This document shows positions 1-6,047 of a stretch of DNA of 7,466 bases, one piece after another. Within the stretch, counting starts at the first letter, position 1. Every line of letters begins with the position of its first letter. The stretch covers positions 1-7,466 of the forward strand of contig JALEIO010000098.1 in NCBI GenBank assembly GCA_022769845.1, read 5' to 3'. The notes beneath the pieces are model-generated. The model had not been told where the DNA came from. It saw only the letters and a list, made by a program, of their open reading frames with translations, and ran no database searches. A program made the translations under genes and the position numbers. The DNA comes from Oscillospiraceae bacterium (GTDB taxonomy: Bacteria; Bacillota; Clostridia; UMGS1810).

Positions 1-243
1 ATTGGGCAGACAAATGATAATTCCGTCAAATTCGCCCTCGTGCTTTTTAAGAAAATCTTTGTAAAACGCGCCTTCTTCAATGGTTTCAACCGCTCCGTAG
101 CGGGTGGCGTTTTCATCAGCTATTATGTATCCGAACCCTAAATTTTCAAGAACTTTTGTCATTTCGTCTCTCGCCGAAGCTATCAGCTCGCCGGGAAAAA
201 ATCCCCGATTGCCGAAATACAGCGCAAAGGTTGTTTTTTTCAT
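1..243 (-). CDS. L-fucose/L-arabinose isomerase-family protein, N-terminal part (runs off the window)
   Basis: This is the first 81 codons of a gene that continues beyond base 1. The start is ATG at 243-241, with GGAG at 253-250 and a 6-base spacer. Visible landmarks are a first beta strand ending in GNRGFFPGELI (residues 11-21), the segment TRYGAVET (47-54), and a second strand GIIICLPN (74-81) where the sequence stops. This pattern fits the Rossmann-like N-terminal domain of Firmicute proteins annotated as L-fucose/L-arabinose isomerase family. The metal-binding catalytic domain lies outside the window. Such enzymes interconvert aldoses and ketoses in the cytoplasm. Members act on fucose, arabinose and, I believe, other sugars such as sulfoquinovose, so no substrate is assigned. 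The gene is last in the visible operon and sits behind a structured leader that may control its translation. Recognition is from remembered family sequence, not from a search. Confidence 0.72.
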   Translation of the reverse strand, partial: MKKTTFALYFGNRGFFPGELIASARDEMTKVLENLGFGYIIADENATRYGAVETIEEGAFYKDFLKKHEGEFDGIIICLPN

Positions 244-331
244 AATAATCTCCATTCCGCCGCCCTGCATCGGCACAAATAGTAATTAAATTTCTCTTAT
301 CCGCAGGGCAAGGAATGATAAGAGATTATTA
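241..331 (-). promoter_or_regulatory. Candidate bistable translational switch (riboswitch-like leader)
   Basis: Read on the minus strand, the 5' arm TAATAATCTC (331-322) pairs perfectly with GAGATTATTA (252-243), covering the Shine-Dalgarno GGAG and reaching the A of the start codon, with a G-U wobble possible at each end. Inward, ATTCC (318-314) can pair with GGAAT (258-254), and GCCCTGC (309-303) with GCAGGGC (268-262), giving one long interrupted helix that closes the ribosome binding site. Alternatively TCTCTTATC (325-317) pairs with GATAAGAGA (301-293). That second helix uses four bases of the anti-Shine-Dalgarno arm (325-322), so the two folds compete. In the second fold GCCCTGC sits in the hairpin loop and can still pair downstream as an H-type pseudoknot. 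The pairings are seen directly. Switching and any ligand are inferred. I do not recognise a named riboswitch class; a dispersed palindromic repeat is the alternative. Confidence 0.5.
250..253 (-). promoter_or_regulatory. Ribosome binding site of the isomerase gene, buried in a possible hairpin
   Basis: GGAG on the minus strand, 6 bases before the ATG at 243. It lies inside GAGATTATTA (252-243), which is exactly complementary to TAATAATCTC upstream (331-322). The site is therefore accessible only when that helix is not formed. Confidence 0.75.
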
Positions 332-332
332 C

Positions 333-380
333 GCCCATGTGCGTTTCCGAGGCAAATGCCGAGGAAAATTTCGCACGGGC
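333..380 (-). other. Long interrupted hairpin in the isomerase leader
   Basis: The arms pair in four steps from outside in: GCCC (380-377) with GGGC (336-333); GTGCG (376-372) with CGCAC (343-339), with two bulged bases at 338-337; TTTCC (367-363 on the plus-strand complement) with GGAAA (348-344), after a small internal loop; and GGC (360-358) with GCC (353-351), around a 4-base loop. It ends one base before the anti-Shine-Dalgarno arm at 331, so the two could stack. No T-run follows, which argues against a terminator. It may be a separate domain of the same structured leader or part of a palindromic repeat. Confidence 0.5.
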
Positions 381-399
381 AATTAAATCCGCCGGAGGC

Positions 400-426
400 A
401 TAACGTGAAAGGAACTTTCACGTTAT
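400..426 (-). repeat. Perfect 12-bp inverted repeat with 3-base loop over the GH36-like stop codon
   Basis: ATAACGTGAAAG and CTTTCACGTTAT are exact reverse complements separated by three bases. The TGA stop of the GH36-like gene (420-418) lies inside one arm. On the minus strand the hairpin is followed by GCCTCCGGCGG rather than a T-run, so it is not a standard intrinsic terminator. It could protect the upstream mRNA segment from 3' decay, mark a processing point, or be a copy of a dispersed palindrome. Because the symmetry is nearly complete it would form equally well in RNA from either strand. Confidence 0.6.
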
Positions 427-2496
427 CACCTCAAAATTAATTTTAAATTCATAGCATTTTGTATTATCAGGTTCAAACAGAAGATGCTTTACGCAGCTGT
501 GTTTTACGTCGTCTTCAGCGTTAAACGCACCGCAATCGGTCATTTTATAATTATCGGGAATAAAAATTACAACCTTGTATTTATCATTTTTTACAAGATT
601 TGACCTTATGTAAAGCGTATTGTTTTCAAAACGAATATCTTCAATTTCCTGCGCGCCCTGCGTAATATGCCTGTTTGTGCTGATAATTTGCGGAATGTCT
701 TTTTTGCGCCTTACCGAAAGAAGCACTGTTTCGCATCCGTCAAGACAAAGGGTGATTTTCTTGTTCGCAGCACCCAAATATTTGTCATTCCAAAAATCAT
801 AAATATGATATTTATCATCATCAAGCTCCAGCTCGTTTTCAAAATCAAGCGTGTATTCCGCCTTTTTTTCGGTGGTGTTAAACACGCTTACAACGTTGTA
901 ACATTCAAATTTTTTGTTAATAAAAAGATTTGTTACGCAGATATCACGCTTATCCACGCGTGCAGAAATATCCTTGGGCGATATGTTAAGCGGCGGAATT
1001 ATGCGTTTTAGAATGTCAACCCTTTTTTCGTCAAGATCACAAAATGCATCGCCGAAAGTTACAGGCATACCGAGCAGCGACACAAAGGTCGCGCGCGAAA
1101 TTGCCTGTTTTAGCGTGTTGAACTCACTTCGCAGTACAACGTTGTCGGGGTCATTGTAAAACATCACATTGTGCAGCGGATAAAATTCCATTGTGCGGTA
1201 AACACAATTTTTCAAAAATTCCTCCCACTTAAAAATATCAAGACCTATCCGCGCCGCGTCAAACATATCGCCTGCCCACAAAACGTCACTTTTTTTATCA
1301 CCCGAACAAGACAAAATATACCTGTTCTTTCCAAGAATTTCGCGCGTTTTTGCAATCATATTGCGGTATGCCTGATAGGTTGTAAGGCTTTTGTCATAAA
1401 GATATTCGTGATACTCCTCGCACCGTTCCATACATATGGGAAGCGTGTCAAATTTCACCGCGTCATATCCCCACTCATCCACCTGATTAAGCGCCTTCGG
1501 GAGATAATCGTTTAAAAATTTCGGATGTGTGATGTCATAAAAATAGGTTCCTACCCAGCTTTGCTCCTTTGCAAGAAGAAGCTCGGGATTTTGCTTTAAA
1601 TAGTCATTTTCAAACGTTTCGTTGGTAAAGCCTATCCACAGTGACGGAATAAATCCCATTTTTCGGATATTATCCGAAACAAACTTTAACCCGTTCGGAT
1701 ATTTTTCCTTGTCGGGATGAAAAGTGTCCACACCGTCAGTGCGCACGCTGTCGGCGTCAAAGCCCTTGTGATACCATTCCCAGTCCACCCAAACGGTGTT
1801 AGCGCCGAAATCCTTCAAATGCTCCTTTTGAAAAAGCGCATTTTCCAAAACTGTTTTTTCGCCCGCATCAAATTTCACCGCATACCAGCTCATCCAGCCG
1901 ACAGGCAAATCTTTGCCGAAGGTATTGTTTTTGTTTAATTTCCCGTATTCGATATGGTATTTATCGGCATAAACATTTTTTATAAACTTAAACTTCAAAT
2001 TGGAATCGCAAAAAATTGTATAAACGTTTTTTTCGTTGTCAAAACCGAGCGTACAGCCTTCTGTAAACACAGCGGTATCGTTGTTTTTATCAAAAAGCGT
2101 GTTGTCGGATTTTGACACGCCGAAGCCCAAAGAGCATCTGAAAACATAAGATTGTTTGGTCAATCTCATCGGAAGAATATCCGCAACATTGTCAAAATCA
2201 AACATTCCGATTATTTTTGCTTTTTCGCCGTTATACTTTACGCCTATTCCCCTCGCACTCGCTTCAAATGTAAGTTCAAGGCTTTTTCCACCGTTTTTAT
2301 ATTCTACTGTTTTGATGTTTTTGGTATTTTTAAGCTTGTATTTAATTTCGCATTTTTTATAATTTTCAAACATATCGCTTTCGATATGCGCGGTTATATA
2401 GGTTTTGCCGCAGCCGATTTTAAGCTCAAAGGTTTTGGTGTTGTAATCCAAAAAATATTCGCCGTAGCTTACATATGCACTGATTGTTTTCTGCAT
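418..2496 (-). CDS. GH36-like (clan GH-D) alpha-galactosidase-type glycoside hydrolase
   Basis: The protein is 692 residues from the chosen start. ATG at 2496 follows GGAGGA (2506-2501) with a 4-base spacer. An ATG 33 bases upstream (2529) would add 11 residues but has no ribosome binding site and overlaps the preceding frame, so it is rejected. Layout: N-terminal beta-sandwich (about 1-195); a TIM barrel opening with GWMSWY (200-205) and VWVDWEWY (235-242); the PNG-type strand-loop near 260-290; the KFD motif, whose Asp350 is the expected nucleophile; RIGLD, whose Asp420 is the expected acid/base; then C-terminal beta domains (about 510-692). The last roughly 90 residues look like an extra small beta domain. 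Family members hydrolyse alpha-galactosides or related alpha-glycosides with retention. No signal peptide or membrane segment is visible, so cytoplasmic action is likely. It lies 19 bases after the glycosidase fragment and before the structured leader. The fold is well supported; the sugar specificity is not known. Confidence 0.82.
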   Translation of the reverse strand: MQKTISAYVSYGEYFLDYNTKTFELKIGCGKTYITAHIESDMFENYKKCEIKYKLKNTKNIKTVEYKNGGKSLELTFEASARGIGVKYNGEKAKIIGMFDFDNVADILPMRLTKQSYVFRCSLGFGVSKSDNTLFDKNNDTAVFTEGCTLGFDNEKNVYTIFCDSNLKFKFIKNVYADKYHIEYGKLNKNNTFGKDLPVGWMSWYAVKFDAGEKTVLENALFQKEHLKDFGANTVWVDWEWYHKGFDADSVRTDGVDTFHPDKEKYPNGLKFVSDNIRKMGFIPSLWIGFTNETFENDYLKQNPELLLAKEQSWVGTYFYDITHPKFLNDYLPKALNQVDEWGYDAVKFDTLPICMERCEEYHEYLYDKSLTTYQAYRNMIAKTREILGKNRYILSCSGDKKSDVLWAGDMFDAARIGLDIFKWEEFLKNCVYRTMEFYPLHNVMFYNDPDNVVLRSEFNTLKQAISRATFVSLLGMPVTFGDAFCDLDEKRVDILKRIIPPLNISPKDISARVDKRDICVTNLFINKKFECYNVVSVFNTTEKKAEYTLDFENELELDDDKYHIYDFWNDKYLGAANKKITLCLDGCETVLLSVRRKKDIPQIISTNRHITQGAQEIEDIRFENNTLYIRSNLVKNDKYKVVIFIPDNYKMTDCGAFNAEDDVKHSCVKHLLFEPDNTKCYEFKINFEVIT

Positions 2497-2500
2497 TTTT

Positions 2501-2506
2501 TCCTCC
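2501..2506 (-). promoter_or_regulatory. Strong ribosome binding site that fixes the GH36-like start
   Basis: GGAGGA on the minus strand, 4 bases before ATG 2496. No comparable site precedes the ATG at 2529. It begins 9 bases after the TAA (2518-2516) of the preceding fragment, so the two frames do not overlap. Confidence 0.85.
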
Positions 2507-2515
2507 GCTGAAATT

Positions 2516-2791
2516 TTAATTTTTTGCACAGACGTTAAAATCGCCTGTTAAATATATTGTTGACTGGTTAAGTCTGAAGCTGTAAATTCCGTTTTCGCTT
2601 GCCATTTCAGACGCATTTCCGTATTCGTCGTACACAGTTATTTTGCTGCACCCTAACGATACCGATACATCCTCGCCGTCCTCTTTTGCCGACCACAAAA
2701 TTGCAATGTCGCCGCCTCCGCTTTGTTTATACCGATAACAAACGGCAGTTTTAAGCATATCGTCAAAATAAAAATCGCTTATGAAAGAAAA
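2516..2791 (-). pseudogene. C-terminal remnant of a larger protein, probably a glycoside hydrolase
   Basis: The frame is open from 2791 to the TAA at 2518-2516. An in-frame TAA at 2794-2792 cuts it off upstream. The first ATG is at 2758 and would give 80 residues, but no ribosome binding site precedes it. The readable part contains AILWS, then a strand-turn pattern ITVYDEYGN, then STIYLTGDF near the end. This resembles the final beta-sandwich at the C-terminus of multidomain Firmicute glycosidases, where a segment like 'vyD.yGn ... PiYl.G' closes the protein. No catalytic domain is present between it and the radical SAM gene, so I read it as what remains after deletion or rearrangement. A functional 80-residue protein cannot be excluded. 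The parent family cannot be named with confidence. Confidence 0.55.
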
Positions 2792-2912
2792 TTAAAAAAT
2801 TCAATGTCGTTCCCATGGATTTTGTGACATCTATATTTCACGGTGTATGTAGCAATTGATTTTCGCACCATGTATCAAAATTTGCCCACTATTAACAAAG
2901 AAATAAACGATT
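2759..2912. other. AT-rich gap between the radical SAM gene and the glycosidase remnant
   Basis: I see no convincing terminator, strong promoter or RNA gene here. On the minus strand it holds a 30-codon frame from ATG 2871 to TAA 2779 without a good Shine-Dalgarno sequence. The remnant's own frame extends 11 codons into the gap (2791-2759). The short frame's end (residues IEFFNFLS) and the remnant's upstream extension (FSFISDFYFDD) overlap in two different frames, as would be expected if a coding sequence decayed here. This reading is inference. Confidence 0.4.
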
Positions 2913-3950
2913 TTATGAGTGAAATGATATATTTTCTTTCCAAGAACAGTGTTCACAGGCAATACAATTTCCACTTGAAATTTCGCTTCTGAATTTTTCG
3001 GACAAGTCGTTATTAAAAATGTTTAAAATATCATCATTTTTTACATTTCCTGCCGAAAAATCATAAAAATCGGTGCAATACAGCACATTTCCGTTCCATG
3101 CTACGTGCGCATGCCTGAAGGGAGACATACAATGACCGTTTTCCTCACTGCGATGCCTTTTACAAGAAATTTTAAAACTGTATTTTTGGGTATCTATATC
3201 CGCCATTAGCACTTCTGTATCAAATATTTCCAGATCATTATTTTCCCATGAACATATTTCGGTAGCAGTAATTCCAAATGCCGATTTCATCCACTTTACA
3301 TAATCCGCCGTTTCCTCAGAGGTAAGTCCTATCATATCCTGCAAATAAAGTTCACTTATACCCAGAGAATCCATGGAATCAAGAAATTCCCTAAGACGCG
3401 GTATTAATTTTGATGTAACAACCGACATGACTATAATTTTACAACCGGAAAGTACTTTCAAGTTACGGGTAACGGTGTCAAATACTCCCTTTCCGCGTAT
3501 CTCGTCGTGAATATCCCGTGGTCCGTCAATAGATACATACAAATTACTGATACATCGCTCGATTACATCTTTATGCGTTGCAATCATTGTGCCGTTAGTA
3601 ACCATCCCCAGTCGGAAGTCATTTTCCTTCAGATATTCCGCAAGATTATCAAAATACGGCGAATACAACGGCTCGCCGCCCCACAGCATAATAAACGGTG
3701 ATATCCCGGTTGTGTCGCGGTAATCCATCAGCTCCTCCGAAACACTCTTCCAATCGGAAAGCTCCATCGGCTTGCCCTTATCATCGGAGAAAAATCCTTT
3801 TTTCCCCCACTGCCCACAAAACCAGCAGCGCAGGTTGCAATTTTTAGTTATCTGAAAATGTACCATTTCTATGCGTTTTTCCGGCATAAATTCTTCATTG
3901 CCTTTCTGTCCGCAAGTATTCCTTTCCCGCCACATGCGAACCTGCAGCAT
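2913..3950 (-). CDS. Radical SAM protein with SPASM-like C-terminal iron-sulfur domain
   Basis: The longest frame is 345 residues. It has the radical SAM signature CNLRCWFC (Cys38, Cys42, Cys45), which binds the 4Fe-4S cluster that cleaves S-adenosylmethionine, and the SAM-contacting GGEP (91-94). The strand VTNGT (118-122) and YVSIDGP (138-144) fit the TIM-like half barrel. Near the C-terminus Cys263, Cys274, Cys292 and the CIACEHC group (Cys329, 332, 335) look like ligands of an auxiliary cluster in a SPASM or twitch domain. The reaction is unknown: this fold serves peptide-modifying enzymes, sulfatase maturases and others. ATG 3950 lies two bases after the GH3 stop (TAG, CG, ATG) but lacks a Shine-Dalgarno sequence. 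ATG 3887 (residue 22), 16 residues before the first cluster cysteine, is preceded by AGAAAGG at a rather long spacing and could be the real start. No sulfatase is in the window. Confidence 0.85.
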   Translation of the reverse strand: MLQVRMWRERNTCGQKGNEEFMPEKRIEMVHFQITKNCNLRCWFCGQWGKKGFFSDDKGKPMELSDWKSVSEELMDYRDTTGISPFIMLWGGEPLYSPYFDNLAEYLKENDFRLGMVTNGTMIATHKDVIERCISNLYVSIDGPRDIHDEIRGKGVFDTVTRNLKVLSGCKIIVMSVVTSKLIPRLREFLDSMDSLGISELYLQDMIGLTSEETADYVKWMKSAFGITATEICSWENNDLEIFDTEVLMADIDTQKYSFKISCKRHRSEENGHCMSPFRHAHVAWNGNVLYCTDFYDFSAGNVKNDDILNIFNNDLSEKFRSEISSGNCIACEHCSWKENISFHS

Positions 3951-3952
3951 CG

Positions 3953-6016
3953 CTATTTCAGAGTAATTTTTGTTTCGATATATTTCTCGGAACTCGTGCC
4001 TGCCATAATCCTAAAATCACCCTTTTCCACAACATATTCAAGGCTTCTGTTATAGAATCCGAGGGTATTTGTGTCCAGCTCGATTTCCACCGTTTTTGTT
4101 TCACCGGCGGGAATCATAATCTTTTTATAACCTTTTAACTCTTTTTTTGGACGCGTAACTGAAGCGACAACATCCCGCACATAAATCTGTACTACTTCCT
4201 CACCGTCGTAATTGCCGGTGTTTTTCACCCTCACACTTACGGTAATTTTATCGCCTATTTTTGGATTTATATCTGATACCGAAAGGTCCGAATATTCAAA
4301 ATTGGTATACGAAAGTCCGTAGCCGAACGGAAATAGAGGCTTAATCGGGGCATCTATATATTTACTGGTCCAAAAAAACTCTTCAACAGGCGGTTTCCCT
4401 GTATTATTTTCATTATAGAACAGCGGTGCCTGTCCAACCACCGACGGGAATGTATTTACAAGCTTTCCGCAGGGGTTGTATTCTCCTGTCAGAATTGCCT
4501 TATATGCATTGCCCGCTTCACAGCCCAGTGCGCCCGAAAACAACACGGCATCGGACAATTCGCACACCTCGGTAAGAACCAGCGGCCTGCCGCCGATTAT
4601 GACGCTCACAAGCTTTTTCCCGCTCTTTTTCAGTTCTCTTACAAGCTCCATATGTTCTTCCGGAATTACATTATTTGTACGGCTCTTTCCCTCACCGTTC
4701 ATTGATTCCGGCTCACCGATAAAAGCAATAATTACATCAAAATCTGCACAATCCTCACTTGAGGACACAATATGCATACCCAAAGCCTCCGCTGGTGTTA
4801 TAGCGTCCTCCGCTTTACCAAGTCCTGCCCAACATCCAAGCATTTCTCTTCTATTATCTGCGAACGGACCCGCAAGAGCCACCTTTACATTCTTCTTCAA
4901 TGGCAGTATTCCGTCATTTTTCAGTAAAACAACAGACTTTTTAGCAGCTTCAAGTGCCAATGCCCGGGTTTCGGGCAGATTAACAATCTCTTCTGCCTTC
5001 TCAATATCCTTATACGGATTTTGGAACAGTCCTAAATCATACTTCAACTCCAGTACGCGGCGAACAGCGTTATCCAGCATTTCCTCCGAAACCTCTCCGT
5101 CCGCTACAAGCTGCTCCAGATTATCTTGAAATGTGAAAATGCCAAAGCACATTTCGACGTCCAATCCTGCATTTATGGCAGTTTTTGCCGTATCACGGTC
5201 ACTTTCCGTGAATCCGTGAATTTTAATTTGGTCGCATGAGCCGGCATCGGAAATAACTGCTCCATTAAAGCCAAGTTTTCCTCTTAGTATATCGGTTAAA
5301 AGATATTTACTTCCTGTACAAGGTTCGCCGTTTAAGTCGTGAAATGCCGACATTACCGTTCTCACGCCCGCATCCACTGCTGACTTAAAAGGCGGAAGAT
5401 ATACGTCAAATAAGGTCTGCTCCGACATATCGGCTGTATTGTAGTCACGTCCGCCCATACACGCTCCGTAACCTACAAAGTGCTTTGCACATGCTGCCAG
5501 GTGTTTTCCATCCGATAAATCATCGCCCTGAATACCTTTAACCCGTGCCTCAGCAAACTGCGAGGTCAAATATGTATCCTCACCGGCGCCTTCCACTCCC
5601 CGCCCCCATCTGGGATCACGGGTAATATCTATCATGGGTGCATATACCCAGTTTACACCGTTTGCTGCCGCCTCCATAGTTGATGCCTCAGCTGTTTTCC
5701 TTGCCAGATCAGGATCCCATGAAAAACTTTCAGTCCACGGCACAGGGAAGGTTGTTCTGAAGCCGTGAATTACATCGTACCCCAAAAGCAGCGGAATTCC
5801 AAGCCGAGTTTCTTCAACAGCCACCTTCTGCATTTCATTTGCTCTTTCCACGTCTGCAATACCAAGAAAGGAGCCTATGCGTCCCTCTCTGAGTAAATCC
5901 CAGCCTACTTTATAATCGTCATTATAAATAGAATTACCACACTGATTAAGCTGTCCAACCTTCTCACGCACAGTCATTTTATCCATTAAATCTTTTATAA
6001 ACTGTTGTTTGTTCAT
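3953..6016 (-). CDS. GH3 family beta-glucosidase (BglX-type)
   Basis: This 687-residue protein has the full GH3 layout: a TIM barrel (about 1-325), an alpha/beta sandwich (about 345-540) and a C-terminal fibronectin III-like domain (about 585-687). The barrel shows DPRWGRGVEGAGEDTYL (134-150), AKHFVGYG (177-184) with the substrate-binding Lys-His, and VISDAGS (254-260) with Asp257 as the expected nucleophile. In the second domain IGEPESMNGEGKSRT (433-447) carries Glu442, the likely acid/base. GH3 enzymes of this type release glucose, or sometimes xylose or other beta-linked sugars, from non-reducing ends with retention. There is no signal peptide, unlike periplasmic BglX of enterobacteria, so imported oligosaccharides are the likely substrate. 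The start at 6016 has AAAGGA seven bases upstream. The gene follows the GH57-like gene by 31 bases and is followed at once by the radical SAM frame, consistent with an operon. Confidence 0.93.
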   Translation of the reverse strand: MNKQQFIKDLMDKMTVREKVGQLNQCGNSIYNDDYKVGWDLLREGRIGSFLGIADVERANEMQKVAVEETRLGIPLLLGYDVIHGFRTTFPVPWTESFSWDPDLARKTAEASTMEAAANGVNWVYAPMIDITRDPRWGRGVEGAGEDTYLTSQFAEARVKGIQGDDLSDGKHLAACAKHFVGYGACMGGRDYNTADMSEQTLFDVYLPPFKSAVDAGVRTVMSAFHDLNGEPCTGSKYLLTDILRGKLGFNGAVISDAGSCDQIKIHGFTESDRDTAKTAINAGLDVEMCFGIFTFQDNLEQLVADGEVSEEMLDNAVRRVLELKYDLGLFQNPYKDIEKAEEIVNLPETRALALEAAKKSVVLLKNDGILPLKKNVKVALAGPFADNRREMLGCWAGLGKAEDAITPAEALGMHIVSSSEDCADFDVIIAFIGEPESMNGEGKSRTNNVIPEEHMELVRELKKSGKKLVSVIIGGRPLVLTEVCELSDAVLFSGALGCEAGNAYKAILTGEYNPCGKLVNTFPSVVGQAPLFYNENNTGKPPVEEFFWTSKYIDAPIKPLFPFGYGLSYTNFEYSDLSVSDINPKIGDKITVSVRVKNTGNYDGEEVVQIYVRDVVASVTRPKKELKGYKKIMIPAGETKTVEIELDTNTLGFYNRSLEYVVEKGDFRIMAGTSSEKYIETKITLK

Positions 6017-6023
6017 TAAATTA

Positions 6024-6029
6024 TCCTTT
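6024..6029 (-). promoter_or_regulatory. Ribosome binding site of the GH3 gene
   Basis: AAAGGA on the minus strand, 7 bases before ATG 6016. The 31-base gap from the GH57-like stop (TGA, 6050-6048) contains no T-run or stable hairpin, supporting co-transcription. Confidence 0.7.
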
Positions 6030-6047
6030 CATTTTCAACATCGGATA

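Noticed and set aside
400..426. Intrinsic terminator after the GH36-like gene
   Set aside because: The stem is strong, but no T-run follows on either strand, and the stop codon lies inside it.
2822..2845. TGTGA ... TCAC arrangement resembling a CRP operator
   Set aside because: The half-sites are ten bases apart instead of six, and a CRP-type site is not expected from this context; the match is short enough to be chance in AT-rich DNA.
2849..2900. Weak promoter-like TTGTTA ... GATACA on the minus strand
   Set aside because: The -10 match is poor, and AT-rich DNA gives many such hits; no conserved promoter can be claimed.
2870..2992. A 40-residue plus-strand frame starting in the gap and overlapping the radical SAM 3' end
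   Set aside because: It has no ribosome binding site, mostly reads the complement of a conserved cysteine-rich C-terminus, and would be the only plus-strand gene.
2913..3950. Calling the radical SAM protein a sulfatase maturase
   Set aside because: There is no sulfatase in the window, the protein is short for that family, and the C-terminal cysteine spacing cannot be shown to match two auxiliary clusters.
4476..5129. A 217-codon open frame on the plus strand
   Set aside because: It lies entirely antisense to the well-supported GH3 gene, has low-complexity Ser/Pro/Ala-rich composition typical of a shadow frame, and shows no recognisable domain.
6022..6047. TATCC/GGATA inverted repeat next to the GH3 ribosome binding site
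   Set aside because: Only five base pairs around a 16-base loop, unlikely to be stable and easily found by chance.
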